A stretch of DNA of 61,762 bases from JABSOG01 sp041583135 (GCA_041583135.1 JBFHGJ010000023.1:1-61762), one strand, 5' to 3'; positions 16,301-25,506 are shown, counted from the stretch's first letter. Numbers and translations: made by a program. Notes: generated from the sequence alone by a model not told the origin.

Positions 16301-16729
16301 GTGGCGCAATTTGTAGAATTTGTCGGCAATCACTATATGCTCAGCACCATTTGGCTGATTTTATTTTTCACTTTGATATTTGGCCAACTTAAAGCCATGA
16401 CATCGCCGATAAAAGCGTTGTCGGCCAACTTGGTGACACAAAAGATCAATCGTCAAGACGGGGTGGTGGTCGATATCCGCTCTGTGGCGGAATTCAATAA
16501 AGGACACATCGCCGGTGCGGTCAACCTGCCACTTGAAAAGATCCAAAAAAACGAGCTCGGCGCGCTTGAAAAAAGCAAAAACAAACCCATTATAGTGGTC
16601 TGTAATGCTGGTATGTCGGCCCAAGGCGCGGCAAATACCTTATTCAAAGCGGGCTTTGCCGATGTGTGTCTACTCCAAGGTGGCATGAACACCTGGTTGG
16701 GCGCTAATTTGCCGGTCGCCAAAAAATAG
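16301..16729 (+). CDS. yibN: membrane-anchored rhodanese-like protein YibN
   Basis: A 142-residue protein with one N-terminal membrane helix (STIWLILFFTLIFGQL) and a rhodanese domain (VVVDIRSVAEFNKGHIAGAV) with the active Cys in VVCNAGMSAQGA. Rhodaneses transfer or carry sulfane sulfur. The GTG start at 16301 has AAAGG upstream. It precedes grxC and secB in the order conserved in many gammaproteobacteria. Confidence 0.88.
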   Translation: MAQFVEFVGNHYMLSTIWLILFFTLIFGQLKAMTSPIKALSANLVTQKINRQDGVVVDIRSVAEFNKGHIAGAVNLPLEKIQKNELGALEKSKNKPIIVVCNAGMSAQGAANTLFKAGFADVCLLQGGMNTWLGANLPVAKK

Positions 16730-16747
16730 TGATATGTGAGGTGCCTC

Positions 16748-17002
16748 ATGGCTAATATTGAGATGTACACTACCGGCTACTGCCCTTATTGCGTCAGAGC
16801 CAAAGCACTGTTTGACGACAAGCAGGTGGGCTATAAAGAGATCAGAGTGGATGAATACCCGCAATTGCGTCAGGAAATGATGAGCCGTGCCAATGGTCGC
16901 CATACGGTTCCGCAAATATTCATTGACGGTAGTCACATCGGCGGATGCGACGATTTAATGGCATTGGCGTTTAACGGTCAGTTAGACGACATGCTCAAGT
17001 AA
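16748..17002 (+). CDS. grxC: glutaredoxin 3
   Basis: An 84-residue glutaredoxin with the CPYC redox centre near the N-terminus (TTGYCPYCVRAKALF), the cis-proline segment TVPQIFIDG and the glutathione-binding GGCDDL. It reduces disulfides and glutathione mixed disulfides in the cytoplasm. The ATG at 16748 is chosen because GTGAGG lies before it; the frame is open from a GTG at 16736. It is 18 bp after yibN and 53 bp before secB. Confidence 0.93.
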   Translation: MANIEMYTTGYCPYCVRAKALFDDKQVGYKEIRVDEYPQLRQEMMSRANGRHTVPQIFIDGSHIGGCDDLMALAFNGQLDDMLK

Positions 17003-17055
17003 CCTGAGCTCAGGTTAAATCAATTTTTAATTAAACCAATCAAGTAGGAATTATC

Positions 17056-17553
17056 ATGTCAGAACAACAAGCCAACGGTGCAGCAAACGAACAGCGTACT
17101 CAGTTTGCCATTCAGCGTATTTACACTAAAGATATCTCTTTTGAGACGCCAAATGCACCAGCTATTTTCAAAGCCGAGTGGAAACCAGAAGTTAAATTGG
17201 ACTTGGACACTCGTTCAAACAAGCTTGAAGATGGCATCTACGAAGTCATTCTTTCTTTGACCGTAACCACTAAAGTTGGCGAAGACACTGCGTTCTTGTG
17301 TGAAGTACAACAAGCCGGTATCTTCAGCGCGCCTGACGATGAATCAGTTCAAGAGGGCCAATTGGCTCACTTGTTGGGTTCTTTCTGCCCGAATATCCTT
17401 TTCCCATATGCTCGTGAGTGCATTTCTTCTTTGGTTAACCGTGCGACTTTCCCACAGTTGAACTTGGCACCAGTTAACTTTGACGCTTTGTTCGCTCAAT
17501 ACGTGCAACAACGTCAAGCTCAAGCTGAAAACTCAGAAACAGCTGACGCTTAA
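17056..17553 (+). CDS. secB: protein-export chaperone SecB
   Basis: A 165-residue homolog of the tetrameric cytosolic chaperone that keeps precursors unfolded and hands them to SecA. The core IYTKDISFETPNAPAIF, the central GEDTAFLCEVQQAGIF and the C-terminal LLGSFCPNILFPYARE are typical. The C-terminus is short and acidic (NSETADA). An AGGAA site precedes the ATG. It lies between grxC and gpsA as in Shewanella and Vibrio. Confidence 0.96.
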   Translation: MSEQQANGAANEQRTQFAIQRIYTKDISFETPNAPAIFKAEWKPEVKLDLDTRSNKLEDGIYEVILSLTVTTKVGEDTAFLCEVQQAGIFSAPDDESVQEGQLAHLLGSFCPNILFPYARECISSLVNRATFPQLNLAPVNFDALFAQYVQQRQAQAENSETADA

Positions 17554-17558
17554 TCTTG

Positions 17559-18569
17559 ATGGTAGCTGCCAACTTAGCAGATATCACCATTGTCGGAGCG
17601 GGGTCATATGGCACCGCTCTGGCGATGTGCTTTGCCAGAAACGGCAATCGCACCTTATTGTGGGGTAGAGACCCACAGCACATTGCACAAATGCAACAGC
17701 AACGCAGCAATGAGCGATACCTTCCCAAAGCCGAGTTTCCAAAGACGCTTGAATTAGAGGCTTCTTTGCAAACGGCGGTTAGTGCCAGTGCCAATATCTT
17801 GGTGGTGGTTCCAAGCCATGCTTTTGCCGATATGCTTAAGCAAATCAAACCCTTTTTACGTGCCGATAGCCGCCTCATTTGGGCCACCAAGGGCCTTGAA
17901 GCCGACACCGGCAGGTTGTTGCAAGACGTCGCTCGAGAAATACTGGGGCCGGATATTCCGCTTGGTATGCTTTCTGGTCCAACCTTTGCCAAAGAAATGG
18001 CGCAAGGCTTGCCGACGGCGATTTCTTTGGCGGCAACCGACGAGCATGTGGTTGAGATCATCTCTGACTTACTGCACTGCGAAAAAACCTTTCGTGTCTA
18101 CTCCAACCATGACTTTATCGGCGTACAACTCGGCGGAGCGGTGAAAAACGTGATCGCCATCGGTGCCGGTATGGCCGATGGTATCGGCTTTGGCGCCAAT
18201 GCTAGAATCGCCTTAATCACTCGCGGAATGGCTGAATTGCGCCGCTTGGGTGAAGCGATGGGGGCCAAAGGCGAAACCTTTATGGGCATGGCCGGACTAG
18301 GCGACTTAGTGTTGACCTGTACCGACAACCAATCGCGTAATCGCCGCTTTGGCATGGCCTTAGGCAAAGGCGCGCCGATGGAGCAGGCGATCAAAGACAT
18401 CGGCCAAGTGGTCGAAGGTTACCGCAATACCAAAGAAGTTTACCTGCTGGCGCAGCGTATGGGCGTCGAAATGCCGATCACCGAACAAATTTACGAAGTG
18501 CTTTACCGTGGTAAATCACCGGTTGAAGCGGCCAAAAGCCTGCTCGGCCGCGAAAAGAAAGCCGAATAA
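17559..18569 (+). CDS. gpsA: glycerol-3-phosphate dehydrogenase [NAD(P)+]
   Basis: A 336-residue cytosolic enzyme that makes sn-glycerol 3-phosphate from dihydroxyacetone phosphate for phospholipid synthesis. Visible are the nucleotide-binding GAGSYGTALA, the ATKGLE segment, SGPTFAKEMAQG, and the catalytic block GAVKNVIAIGAGMADG followed by GFGANARIALITRG. It starts at ATG 17559; a TTG one codon earlier is less likely. It begins 6 bp after secB. Confidence 0.96.
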   Translation: MVAANLADITIVGAGSYGTALAMCFARNGNRTLLWGRDPQHIAQMQQQRSNERYLPKAEFPKTLELEASLQTAVSASANILVVVPSHAFADMLKQIKPFLRADSRLIWATKGLEADTGRLLQDVAREILGPDIPLGMLSGPTFAKEMAQGLPTAISLAATDEHVVEIISDLLHCEKTFRVYSNHDFIGVQLGGAVKNVIAIGAGMADGIGFGANARIALITRGMAELRRLGEAMGAKGETFMGMAGLGDLVLTCTDNQSRNRRFGMALGKGAPMEQAIKDIGQVVEGYRNTKEVYLLAQRMGVEMPITEQIYEVLYRGKSPVEAAKSLLGREKKAE

Positions 18570-18587
18570 CCCACCTTAGACGACATT

Positions 18588-19052
18588 ATGTTTCATATTG
18601 CATTGCATGAGCCAAAGATAGCGCCCAATACCGGCAATATCATTCGCCTAGCCGCCAATAACGGTTGCCATTTACATCTCATTGAGCCTCTTGGCTTTGA
18701 TTTTGAAGAGAAAAAGCTAAGACGTGCGGGGCTGGATTATCATGACTTGTCCAATGTTACCCGGCATAAGGATTATGCCAGCTTTTTGACCGTGGTGGCC
18801 GGTAAGCGCATTTTTGCCTGCACCACCAAAGGCTCAAAGCCCCACAGCGATATCGCTTTTGCTGCCGACGATGTATTGTTGTTTGGCAGTGAAACCAGCG
18901 GCTTACCCGATGAGGTATTGCAAAGTTTTGGGCCGGACAATCGCCTGCGTATTCCAATGGTGCCCGGCAGCCGCAGCATGAACCTGTCAAATGCCGTGGC
19001 GGTAGTCAGCTTTGAAGCGTGGCGCCAGCTAGGCTATCCGGGCGGGCAGTAA
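18588..19052 (+). CDS. trmL: tRNA (cytidine/uridine-34 2'-O)-methyltransferase
   Basis: A 154-residue SPOUT-family (trefoil-knot) methyltransferase that modifies wobble base 34 of tRNA-Leu. The N-terminal NTGNIIRLAANNGCHLHLIEP, the central LLFGSETSGLP and the C-terminal knot IPMVPGSRSMNLSNAVAVV are the family motifs. The length matches the usual 150-160. It is 18 bp downstream of gpsA and probably co-transcribed. Confidence 0.94.
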   Translation: MFHIALHEPKIAPNTGNIIRLAANNGCHLHLIEPLGFDFEEKKLRRAGLDYHDLSNVTRHKDYASFLTVVAGKRIFACTTKGSKPHSDIAFAADDVLLFGSETSGLPDEVLQSFGPDNRLRIPMVPGSRSMNLSNAVAVVSFEAWRQLGYPGGQ

Positions 19053-19081
19053 TAACCTGAATCTAATAAGGACGATATGCG

Positions 19082-19786
19082 ATGAACGCTGCCATTGGTT
19101 TTTTACCGCAACACGGCTGGTTTGAGCAGGTAAAAGAAGACGATGTGCACATCTATCAATGTGCCTTTGAGATCCCAAACTATCAGGATGGGTTGTTTCA
19201 AGCGTTGGCGGTGCCTTGGGTCGAGAAGTTGGCCAAAGCCGTCGATAAACGCAAATCGGAATTCTTAGCCGGACGCTTTTGTGCTAAACAAGCTCTGGCT
19301 CGACTGGGCATTGAACATTTCACCATTGAAGCCGATAAAAATCGTTGTCCTCAATGGCCTGATGGCATCAAAGGTGCCATCACTCATTCCAATAGCCGTG
19401 CTTTGGCTGCGGTAACCCGGCGCGCCGATGTACTTGGTATCGGCATCGATATCGAAAACATCATGCCGGAAAAAACCATGAGCAGCGTCAGAAAGGCCAT
19501 TGTACAGGGGAGCGAAAATGATTTTCTCGACTCTGAACAGTACACCGCCTGTGAAGCCACTTCGCTGATTTTTTCCATTAAAGAAAGCTTTTTCAAAGCG
19601 GCTTATCCTTCCACCGGACATTATTTTGATTTCGATGCGGTGACCGTCAACACGCTAGATAGAAGCAATGGCCGTTTTAGCCTTACGGTTAATCAAGATC
19701 TCAATCCACAAGTGAGACCCGGTGCTCAATATCAAGGGCAGTTTATCTTCATAGAAGACAAGGTGCTGTCGCTGTTGTTGATTTAA
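19082..19786 (+). CDS. 4'-phosphopantetheinyl transferase superfamily protein
   Basis: A 234-residue EntD/Sfp-type enzyme that moves phosphopantetheine from CoA to Ser of carrier proteins. The magnesium motif GIGIDIEN and the FSIKESFFKAAYP segment (WxxKEA-like) are present, as are the N-terminal SEFLAGRFCAKQAL and AITHSNSRALAAV. No polyketide, NRPS or siderophore genes lie nearby, so its carrier target is unknown. It may serve a fatty-acid or lysine-pathway carrier. A GACGATATGCG region with AAGGA precedes the ATG. It overlaps the next convergent gene by 4 bp. Confidence 0.87.
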   Translation: MNAAIGFLPQHGWFEQVKEDDVHIYQCAFEIPNYQDGLFQALAVPWVEKLAKAVDKRKSEFLAGRFCAKQALARLGIEHFTIEADKNRCPQWPDGIKGAITHSNSRALAAVTRRADVLGIGIDIENIMPEKTMSSVRKAIVQGSENDFLDSEQYTACEATSLIFSIKESFFKAAYPSTGHYFDFDAVTVNTLDRSNGRFSLTVNQDLNPQVRPGAQYQGQFIFIEDKVLSLLLI

Positions 19787-20112
19787 AAGCCAAACTTATC
19801 CTGTGCGGCTAAGCGCACGAAGCGGTTTTGTTCATCGAGATAAATATCTAGCGTCACCACGTGCGAAAGCCAGGTGCCGCTGGAGATCCCCTTGGTTTGA
19901 CATTTAAGGTAGCGCTCGCGTTCATCCCAACGGCAGTTGATGTGATTGCTTTGCAGGTAGTTAAGCAACTTGGTGCGCTCATCACCTGGCTGAATGTGCT
20001 CGCTGAACTGTTCGGTCATTTTGTCTGCGTATTTGCTGGCGCTCAGTGGCGAGCATTTGTAGCCGACAAAGCCGAGGGTGATCACAATGATCAAAACAAG
20101 TTTAAGGTGCAT
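19783..20112 (-). CDS. small secreted protein of unknown function
   Basis: A 109-residue protein with an N-terminal hydrophobic segment (LVLIIVITLGFVGYKCSP) that could be a signal anchor or a lipoprotein-like signal, although the Cys context is not a good lipobox. The mature part has one more Cys pair (NCRW, LKCQ) and alternating polar residues. I do not recognise a family. It converges on the phosphopantetheinyl transferase with a 4-bp overlap. Its start lies 116 bp from the TyrR-like box on the other side of the intergenic region. Confidence 0.6.
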   Translation of the reverse strand: MHLKLVLIIVITLGFVGYKCSPLSASKYADKMTEQFSEHIQPGDERTKLLNYLQSNHINCRWDERERYLKCQTKGISSGTWLSHVVTLDIYLDEQNRFVRLAAQDKFGF

Positions 20113-20227
20113 CGCTGGCTGTTGGTCGTCATTAAAGAAGCAAGATTATCTGCGCAAAGTGCGCGAAACTCAAGCGCTAGGCGGGCGTTGTAGGTTTGCC
20201 AACTGACACTGAAAGCGTTAGGTAGAG

Positions 20228-20277
20228 TGTAAACTATCATTTACACTACAGGGCGCCTTTGTAACCTATATACAACA
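20228..20277. promoter_or_regulatory. TyrR-type operator upstream of fumarylacetoacetase
   Basis: TGTAAA-N6-TTTACA at 20228-20245 is a perfect match to the consensus strong TyrR box; the symmetry extends one base pair further each side (AGTGTAAA/TTTACACT). A weaker copy, TGTAAC-N6-ACAACA, lies at 20260-20277, 32 bp away centre to centre, i.e. about three helical turns. The downstream gene is in tyrosine/phenylalanine degradation, which supports the assignment. The regulator itself is not in the window. Confidence 0.75.
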
Positions 20278-20363
20278 GTAGACATTACCTATAAGACTGT
20301 TTATGCTTGCCTCATCTAAGCCTTTTCCGGGCGTCTTACATCCATTTAAAGCAAGGTTTAACT

Positions 20364-21680
20364 ATGTTCGTTACCAATAAAACGCACGATCCGGCCTTAA
20401 CCAGTTGGGTCGAGTCAGCGAATGTCGAAAACTCCGACTTCCCAATTCAAAACTTGCCATTTGCCGTTTTCAGACGTGAAGGCTCAGAGGAGTCTTTCCG
20501 TGGTGGCGTTGCCATCGGCAACCAAGTGGTCGATTTGGCTGCCGTTGCCGCTGCCGGATTGTTTAGCGGCGATGCTGCAAAAGCCGCTGTAGCCTGTGCC
20601 AAGTCGGAGCTTAATGACTTTATGGCCATGGGGCAAAAATATTGGTCTGCGCTGCGTTTGGCTTTGTCTGAGGCGCTTGCTAGAGGCTCTGCGGCGCAAG
20701 ATGTGATGAGCCAATGTCTGGTGCCTATGGCTGAAGTGGAATATAGCCTGCCTTGTCATATCGGCGATTACACCGACTTTTATACTTCCATCTATCATGC
20801 CAGCGCCGTAGGTGCTTTGTTCCGTCCTGACAACCCTTTGTTGCCAAACTATAAGTGGGTGCCAATCGGTTACCATGGCCGTTCTTCTTCGATTGACGTC
20901 TCAGGCCAGACTTTCCGTCGTCCGAAAGGTCAAACCAAAGCCCCGACCGCTGAAACGCCGAGCTTTGGTCCTTGTAAGCGTTTAGACTATGAGTTGGAAG
21001 TGGGTATTTTCATCGGTAAAGGCAACAACCTTGGTGATGCCATCGCCATCGACAATGCCGATGAGCATGTTTTCGGATTATGCTTATTTAACGATTGGTC
21101 TGCGCGTGACATTCAGGGCTGGGAATATCAGCCATTAGGTCCGTTTTTGGCTAAGAACTTTGCCTCTACGGTTTCTCCTTGGATTGTGACCAACGAAGCA
21201 CTGGCGCCGTTTAGAACCTCTTGGCAGCGTGACCAAAACGACCCGCAGCCAATGGAATATTTGGCCAGCAACAATAACTCAGCTCATGGCGCCTACGACA
21301 TTGAGCTGGAAGTATTGATTGAAACCCCAACCATGCGCGAGCAGCAAGCGGCACCTGAAAAGCTTAGCCAGTCGAACTTCTTACATTCTTACTGGACCGT
21401 CAACCAAATGGTTGCACACCACACCGTCAACGGTTGTAATTTCAAACCGGGTGATTTCTTAGGCTCTGGCACGCAATCTGGTCCTAAACACGAAGAAGCC
21501 GGTTCATTGCTTGAATTGACCCGTGGCGGTAAAGAGCAGTTGAGTCTAGCCAATGGCGAAACCCGCACCTTTATCGAAGATGGCGATGCGGTGATCATGC
21601 GTGGTTTTTGCGCCAAAGAAGGTGCCAAGCGCATCGGTTTCGGTGAGTGCTACTCACTGGTTTTACCGGCTAGAGACTGA
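20364..21680 (+). CDS. fahA: fumarylacetoacetase
   Basis: A 438-residue enzyme that splits fumarylacetoacetate into fumarate and acetoacetate, the last step of tyrosine and homogentisate catabolism. The segments IGDYTDFYTSIYHASAVG, PIGYHGRSSS, LDYELEVGIFIGKG and FNDWSARDIQGWEYQPLG carry the metal and catalytic residues of the family. The ATG at 20364 is chosen over a TTG at 20307 because AAGG lies upstream and the N-terminus then fits the family. The TyrR-like box is 119 bp before the start. Homogentisate dioxygenase and maleylacetoacetate isomerase are not in this window. Confidence 0.93.
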   Translation: MFVTNKTHDPALTSWVESANVENSDFPIQNLPFAVFRREGSEESFRGGVAIGNQVVDLAAVAAAGLFSGDAAKAAVACAKSELNDFMAMGQKYWSALRLALSEALARGSAAQDVMSQCLVPMAEVEYSLPCHIGDYTDFYTSIYHASAVGALFRPDNPLLPNYKWVPIGYHGRSSSIDVSGQTFRRPKGQTKAPTAETPSFGPCKRLDYELEVGIFIGKGNNLGDAIAIDNADEHVFGLCLFNDWSARDIQGWEYQPLGPFLAKNFASTVSPWIVTNEALAPFRTSWQRDQNDPQPMEYLASNNNSAHGAYDIELEVLIETPTMREQQAAPEKLSQSNFLHSYWTVNQMVAHHTVNGCNFKPGDFLGSGTQSGPKHEEAGSLLELTRGGKEQLSLANGETRTFIEDGDAVIMRGFCAKEGAKRIGFGECYSLVLPARD

Positions 21681-21682
21681 TA

Positions 21683-22573
21683 GTGGTTGCCCCGGCAAAA
21701 GATTATTCTAAGTGGGTCAAGCTGGCATCTATTGCTTCGTTGAGCGTTGCCGGGTTACTCATTGCGATTAAGCTCTATGCTTGGGGCGTAACAGGCGCCG
21801 CCAGTTTAATGGCGGCATTGACCGACTCCTTACTCGATGCGGTCGCATCGGGCATGAATTTCTTCGTATTGCGCTTTGCTTTGATCCCTGCCGACGATAA
21901 CCATCGTTTCGGCCATGGCAAAGCCGAGTCGCTGGCCGGTCTCGGTCAGGCGGCTTTTATCAGCGGTTCTTCTGTGTTGCTTATCTTTCACGCCATCAAT
22001 CGGTTATATCAACCGGTGCCGATAGCCTATCCTGAGATTGGTATTTGGGTGTCTGTCATTGCCATAGGGCTGACGTTGGCGTTGCTGGTCTTTCAGCGTC
22101 TGGTGATAGCCAAGACGGGGTCGGTTGCCATCAAGGCAGATGCTTTGCATTATAAAGGCGATCTGCTACTTAATGCTTCTGTCATTTTGGCCATTGTCCT
22201 GAGTATGCAAGGGGTGCAGTATGTCGATTCTATCACGGCGATTTTGATTGCCTTGTTTTTACTCTATAGTGCTTGGTCCATTGCGCTTGAAAGTGGTAAT
22301 AGTTTGATGGATAGAGAGCTGACAATTGAAGATCAACAAGTGATTTTACGGCTGGCCAAAAGCCATCCTCAAGTACGCGGCGTGCATCAACTAAGAACCC
22401 GCCAAGGTGGCCACACCAAATTTATTCAGATGCATTTATCGCTGGACGATGAGCTGTCTTTGTTTGCCGCCCATGAAATTGCCGATGAGGTGGAGTTGTC
22501 TATCAAGCAGCATTTTGACAATGCCGATGTGTTAATTCACCAAGATCCGGTGTCGCTTGGTGGGAATGATTAA
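21683..22573 (+). CDS. fieF: cation diffusion facilitator family efflux pump (FieF-like)
   Basis: A 296-residue inner-membrane proton antiporter for Zn2+/Fe2+. The two membrane metal-site motifs are present: TDSLLD in helix 2 and HYKGD in helix 5, plus HRFGHGKAESLAG between helices. The C-terminal cytoplasmic domain (RLAKSHPQVRGVHQLRTRQ) fits the family. It starts with GTG 3 bp after fumarylacetoacetase, so the two are probably co-transcribed. It overlaps the next, convergent gene by 4 bp. Metal choice between iron and zinc is not decidable here. Confidence 0.87.
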   Translation: MVAPAKDYSKWVKLASIASLSVAGLLIAIKLYAWGVTGAASLMAALTDSLLDAVASGMNFFVLRFALIPADDNHRFGHGKAESLAGLGQAAFISGSSVLLIFHAINRLYQPVPIAYPEIGIWVSVIAIGLTLALLVFQRLVIAKTGSVAIKADALHYKGDLLLNASVILAIVLSMQGVQYVDSITAILIALFLLYSAWSIALESGNSLMDRELTIEDQQVILRLAKSHPQVRGVHQLRTRQGGHTKFIQMHLSLDDELSLFAAHEIADEVELSIKQHFDNADVLIHQDPVSLGGND

Positions 22574-23601
22574 CTACCTGTCATATCCTTCTGCTGTGCT
22601 TTTGCAGCGATTTCTTCAAAAAAGGCCATTAGGGTGTGCATGGCGCGGGTGCGCATGAGGTCGGTTTCGAAGAACACTTCATGTCTGGCACCGTGCAGCT
22701 CGATTTTTTCAAGTTGCTTACAGCGGTCAAGACTTTGTAATTTCTTGAAAAAACGTGTTTGTTCTTGTTGATTGACGATTTCATCGTCACAGGATTGGAT
22801 CAACAACATCGGGGTTTGCAAGCTACCGGCGTGGTCGAACAGTTGCTCCATTGCCCTGAGAGAGGTGGCCAGCCAGTGGTAGGTGATACCGCCTAAATGC
22901 AGCCTTTCGTCACCATTGTATAGTTCGCGAAAGCGGTTATATCTTGGTTGACAATGGGTCAGTAGATTGCCGGCAAAGGGTTGTGTCTCATAGTTTTGCT
23001 GCCCCCAGAAATAGTCTGTCGAGCGGCCGAATATGGCTTTAACGGCAATGACGCTACGAACCAGCCATTTGGTCAACAGTAAAGGTAGTGGCCCCGGTCT
23101 AAAACCGTATAGTGGTGCAGACATGGCACTGGCCACAAAGGCATCTGGATTTTGCTCCATGAACAAAGTCGCAATAGCGCCGCCCATTGAGTGACCGACC
23201 AGGCACAATGGCGCGTTGGCATGTTTGAGTACAACATGACGATAAAAATAATGAAAATCATCGACATAATGCTGAAAGTCATCGACAAAGCCTTTTTGTG
23301 GATGGTCGATTAAACGTTCTGAAAAGCCCTGACCGCGATGGTCGATGGCAAAGACAGAAAAGCCATTTTGGTATAGGTCGTAGATAAATTCCTGATATTT
23401 CACATAGCTTTCGGTACGACCAGGTGCCAGCACCACGGTAGCAACGGCATTGGGGCAAATACAGTAGCAGTAGTTAATGCGAATATTGTCATCGCTTTGA
23501 AAGCTTAACTGCTGCACTTTGTTTTGCCAAAACGGCAAGATCTTAGCGCCATAGGCGTGTTCTAAATCTTTCTCTGAGGTCAACTTATAAGGGGTTTTCA
23601 T
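22570..23601 (-). CDS. alpha/beta hydrolase, lysophospholipase-like (PldB family)
   Basis: A 343-residue alpha/beta hydrolase. The nucleophile elbow is GHSMGG, the likely acid is in SCDDEIVN and the catalytic His in ARHEVFFE. The segments VLAPGRTESYVKYQEF and AIDHRGQGFSERL match the monoacylglycerol lipase/lysophospholipase L2 family. No signal peptide is present, so it is cytoplasmic or membrane-associated. Start at ATG 23601 (a TTG one codon earlier is possible). It probably acts on lysophospholipids; this is from family knowledge. Confidence 0.85.
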   Translation of the reverse strand: MKTPYKLTSEKDLEHAYGAKILPFWQNKVQQLSFQSDDNIRINYCYCICPNAVATVVLAPGRTESYVKYQEFIYDLYQNGFSVFAIDHRGQGFSERLIDHPQKGFVDDFQHYVDDFHYFYRHVVLKHANAPLCLVGHSMGGAIATLFMEQNPDAFVASAMSAPLYGFRPGPLPLLLTKWLVRSVIAVKAIFGRSTDYFWGQQNYETQPFAGNLLTHCQPRYNRFRELYNGDERLHLGGITYHWLATSLRAMEQLFDHAGSLQTPMLLIQSCDDEIVNQQEQTRFFKKLQSLDRCKQLEKIELHGARHEVFFETDLMRTRAMHTLMAFFEEIAAKAQQKDMTGS

Positions 23602-23767
23602 CAACTTTTTATGGTGACTTAGGCGCTCAACAGCTTTGATTATGGCTTATTTAAATAGACTCGGGCAATAGTTTTTGTCAACAGTTGTTACCGAGAGCCT
23701 TGTTGCGATAGGTGGTGTTGGGTTGTGCGCCAATAACTGTTAGATTTAGTTTTAAACTTCAATCGCC

Positions 23768-25138
23768 ATGACAGTAGATCTTGCTTTGAAAAAGTTGCTC
23801 GCCGTTTTCATCCTTTGCTTTTTTGCCGCACTGCCAGCAGGTGCGCTTGAAGCCCGCTATACGGTGAAAATCGGTGAGAGCTACCAACACTGGCAAGTGA
23901 ATGTGTGTTTTAAAGACACAGTGCCAGAGGCGCTGTTTAATGGTCACTGGGGCAATAACGATACATTGATCGGTGCGAAGACCCAGCACGGTAAGAATTT
24001 AAAGCGTTCACGTCATCGTTTACTGCTTGGTGGTGTAAAAGCTGGTGAGTGTATTGACTATAAAGTTAAACTGCCAAACAGCAAAAGGCACATTAAAAGC
24101 CTGTATCGTAGCGGCGATGATATGATTGTCGATAACAGTCTGTGGTTGTGGCAACCAAAAGGACTCAGCTCAGATGATAAGGTGACCATCTCGTTCTTGC
24201 TGGCTGACAATCTCAGTGTGTCTACACCTTGGCTCGACACTGATGAGCGACATACCTTTCGTTTAACTTCGACGCCTTACCACTGGGATAGCCGCATCGC
24301 CATTGGCCGTTTTATCATTCATCAGTTACCTATCGGCAATCAAATCTTAAAAGTGGCGATTTTAAATAGCAGCGCCAAGCGTCAAGATGAATATCTTCAG
24401 TGGATTGCACAGGCTGCATTGGCGATACATGGTGTCTTTGGTGCCTATCCGGTGCATCGAGCGCAAATTGTCATTACGCCCATAGGATCCAGATCAGAAG
24501 CGGTGCCTTGGGGAGAAGTGCAGCGTGGCGGCAGCATTGCTGCACATTTTTTTGTCGATAGCTTTCGCCCTATCGACGAGTTCAAAGCCGATTGGACCGC
24601 CGCTCATGAACTCAGTCATATGTTTGTGCCCTACATTGCCCGCAATGAGCTGTATTTGTCCGAGGGGATAGCCAGCTACTATCAAAATGTGGCCAGAGCC
24701 AAACAAGGTATGCTCACACCTGAGCAGGCGTGGGATAAACTATTGGCAGGATTTAAGCGCGGTATTCGTTCGAGTCGGCGAGAACTGCTGGCTCACGACC
24801 CCGCCAGTATGCAAATGTACTGGGGCGGTGCGGCATTATATCTGATGGCCGATGTTGAACTCAGAAAGCGCTCAGGCGGCAAACAAACCTTGGCGAGTGT
24901 GCTTAAGCGGCTGTCACAGTGCTGCCGACCAAGCAACAAAAGCTGGAGTGGCGCGCAGTTGATGACTAAGCTCGATAAGTTGAGCCAAACCAAGGTGTTT
25001 AGCGAGCTTTACTATCAACAGGCGCGGGCTCGGCGTTTTCCTGACCTCAAACCTGTGTTGCAGGCACTCGGTTTCGACAGCTTCAGTCGGATCCCTTATC
25101 GCCCGTTGAGTAAAGATGCGTTGGCCATTATGCGTTAA
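23768..25138 (+). CDS. secreted gluzincin-type metallopeptidase (M1/M61-like)
   Basis: A 456-residue protein with a signal peptide (LLAVFILCFFAALPAGALEA). The segment AAHELSHMFVPYIARNELYL carries HExxH with the third ligand Glu in the following LSEGIASYYQN, the gluzincin zinc site of M1 and M61 peptidases. The N-terminal half is beta-rich, the C-terminal half helical. It is about half the size of classical M1 aminopeptidases and I see no PDZ domain of M61, so family placement is open. It is a single gene with its stop overlapping the convergent VOC gene by 4 bp. Confidence 0.75.
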   Translation: MTVDLALKKLLAVFILCFFAALPAGALEARYTVKIGESYQHWQVNVCFKDTVPEALFNGHWGNNDTLIGAKTQHGKNLKRSRHRLLLGGVKAGECIDYKVKLPNSKRHIKSLYRSGDDMIVDNSLWLWQPKGLSSDDKVTISFLLADNLSVSTPWLDTDERHTFRLTSTPYHWDSRIAIGRFIIHQLPIGNQILKVAILNSSAKRQDEYLQWIAQAALAIHGVFGAYPVHRAQIVITPIGSRSEAVPWGEVQRGGSIAAHFFVDSFRPIDEFKADWTAAHELSHMFVPYIARNELYLSEGIASYYQNVARAKQGMLTPEQAWDKLLAGFKRGIRSSRRELLAHDPASMQMYWGGAALYLMADVELRKRSGGKQTLASVLKRLSQCCRPSNKSWSGAQLMTKLDKLSQTKVFSELYYQQARARRFPDLKPVLQALGFDSFSRIPYRPLSKDALAIMR

Positions 25139-25506
25139 ACGTGTTGGTCGAGCATGATCACGTTACCATCGGGGTCGGTAAAGACACAGTGACCGGGGCC
25201 TTGGCCGGCTTCGTCAGCCTGCTGCATCATTTCAATCCCTTGACGCTTTAATTGTTGTTGTAGTTCACGCACATCGGTGAATTCATCAAGTGTGTCGGCA
25301 TCTTGGTTCCAGCCGGGGTTGAAAGTCATGATATTGTCTTTGAACATGCCCTCAAACAAGCCGATGTTGGTTTGACCATTTTTCATGATTAAATAATGTT
25401 GCGCTTCATCGCCGGCATATTTGGTAAAGCCGAGTTTTTCGTAAAACGCTTTGGATGCGGCCAAGTCTTTCACCGCTAAACTGATAGAAAAGCAACCGAG
25501 TTTCAT
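25135..25506 (-). CDS. VOC (glyoxalase/bleomycin-resistance fold) family protein
   Basis: A 123-residue single VOC module pair: MKLGCFSISLAVKDLAASKAFYEKLGF at the start and GPGHCVFTDPDGNVIMLDQH at the end. Metal-ligand-like Glu/His positions are partly present (GHC, no clear C-terminal Glu). These proteins act as isomerases, dioxygenases or antibiotic binders. The function here is unknown. The start ATG at 25506 is followed upstream by a short AT-rich region. Confidence 0.8.
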   Translation of the reverse strand: MKLGCFSISLAVKDLAASKAFYEKLGFTKYAGDEAQHYLIMKNGQTNIGLFEGMFKDNIMTFNPGWNQDADTLDEFTDVRELQQQLKRQGIEMMQQADEAGQGPGHCVFTDPDGNVIMLDQHV

